Positions 5,863 through 6,309 of a stretch of 6,309 bases of DNA are shown piece after piece. Position 1 is the stretch's first letter. The number at the start of each line of letters is the position of its first letter. This DNA is from an uncultured Clostridia bacterium (GTDB taxonomy: Bacteria; Bacillota; Clostridia; Lachnospirales; Bianqueaceae): assembly GCA_947570515.1 (NCBI GenBank), contig CANOUM010000100.1, positions 1-6,309 of the forward strand, written 5' to 3'. The position numbers and the translations under genes are program-made. The notes beneath the pieces were generated by a model. The model saw only the letters and a list, made by a program, of their open reading frames with translations, was not told where the DNA came from and made no database searches.

Positions 5863-6309
5863 ATGAAAATCCTGGCTCTCGCTGATCAGGAATCCAAATT
5901 TTTATGGGATTATTTTGATAAAGAATATGTACAGGATATCGATTTAATTTTATCCTGCGGTGATCTAAAGGCTTCCTATCTGACCTTCATGGCCACCATG
6001 TGCAAGGCTCCTGTTCTTTATGTTCCAGGCAATCATGACAGTCGGTATCAAAGTAAGCCGCCAGAGGGCTGTACCTGTGTTGATGATCGCATTTTCTGTT
6101 ACCGGGGACTTCGAATCCTAGGGCTTGGCGGCAGCATCTGTTATAATAATGGGATTTATCAATACACGGAAGCGCAGATGAAACGACGGGTCTCAAAATT
6201 GCGCTTTCAGCTTCTCAGAAACAAAGGGTTTGACCTGCTCTTGACCCATTCTCCTGCTGCTGGCTGCGGCGATGGGGAGGATCAGGCTCACTGCGGCTTT
6301 CATACGTTC
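5863..6309 (+). CDS. Metallophosphoesterase family protein, N-terminal part
   Basis: The first 149 codons are in the window; the gene continues past the right edge. It starts MKILALADQESKFLWDYFDK. It has the calcineurin-like phosphoesterase pattern: D8 at the end of the first strand, SCGDLK (31-36, with D34), VPGNHDSRY (54-62, with N57, H58 and D59), GLGGS (87-91) and LLTHSPAAG (126-134, with H129). A final GHxH-type motif would lie beyond the edge; the HCGFHTF stretch (143-149) is where the sequence stops. Motif I has D-Q-E instead of the usual D-x-H, so one metal ligand is replaced or lost. The substrate is unknown; family members hydrolyse phosphomonoesters, phosphodiesters or nucleotides. 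No signal peptide is seen, so a cytoplasmic location is likely. The start is supported by AAGAGGTG (5849-5856) six bases upstream. It is transcribed away from the aromatic operon from its own promoter. Confidence 0.9.
   Translation, partial: MKILALADQESKFLWDYFDKEYVQDIDLILSCGDLKASYLTFMATMCKAPVLYVPGNHDSRYQSKPPEGCTCVDDRIFCYRGLRILGLGGSICYNNGIYQYTEAQMKRRVSKLRFQLLRNKGFDLLLTHSPAAGCGDGEDQAHCGFHTF

Noticed and set aside
5987..6196. Minus-strand open frame of 69 codons inside the metallophosphoesterase gene
   Set aside because: It is antisense to a clear coding region containing GNHD; its sequence is unrecognisable.

Overview
The window looks like chromosomal DNA of an anaerobic Firmicute, most likely a Clostridia/Lachnospiraceae relative. 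This rests on recognising protein styles rather than on a search: a clostridial-type EPSP synthase with an ESGSTLRF loop, a TyrA with a DICGLKG motif, a RelQ-type small alarmone synthetase, purine-rich Shine-Dalgarno (SD) sites and sigma-A-like promoters. Base composition is slightly AT-rich and, by eye, even across the window. I see no mobile element, tRNA, rRNA, CRISPR array or sign of recent transfer.

Layout: positions 1-5649 hold one tightly packed minus-strand gene string. In transcription order it reads HAD-family phosphatase, tyrA (prephenate dehydrogenase), aroA (EPSP synthase), aroC (chorismate synthase), pheA (chorismate mutase/prephenate dehydratase), rnhA (RNase HI), and the first 52 codons of a RelA/SpoT-type small alarmone synthetase that runs off the left edge. 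Junctions are a 4-bp gap, a 20-bp overlap, a 1-bp overlap (TAATG), an 8-bp overlap, a 4-bp overlap (ATGA) and a 34-bp gap. No terminator-like hairpin separates any pair. From 5863 a metallophosphoesterase gene runs divergently on the plus strand and leaves the right edge after 149 codons.

How the genes work together: AroA and AroC make chorismate from shikimate-3-phosphate. The mutase domain of PheA converts chorismate to prephenate. The dehydratase domain of PheA then leads to phenylalanine, and TyrA leads to tyrosine. Thus the last two shikimate steps and both terminal branches are co-transcribed; earlier shikimate genes are not in the window. PheA carries a C-terminal ACT domain for phenylalanine feedback, while TyrA has none. 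rnhA (genome maintenance) and the alarmone synthetase (stringent response) are passengers at the distal end.

The 213-bp divergent intergenic region (5650-5862) holds one good promoter per direction. The minus-strand promoter is TTGCAA-17 bp-TATAAT, and its predicted start site falls on the A of the HAD start codon, so a leaderless operon mRNA is predicted. The plus-strand promoter is TTGAAC-16 bp-TATAAT, with a leader of about 82 nt containing a perfect 9-bp inverted repeat. I find no T-box, riboswitch or attenuator, although one might be expected before an aromatic amino-acid operon. Overall this is a fairly ordinary biosynthetic region; the regulatory intergenic region and a few active-site variations are the parts worth a second look.
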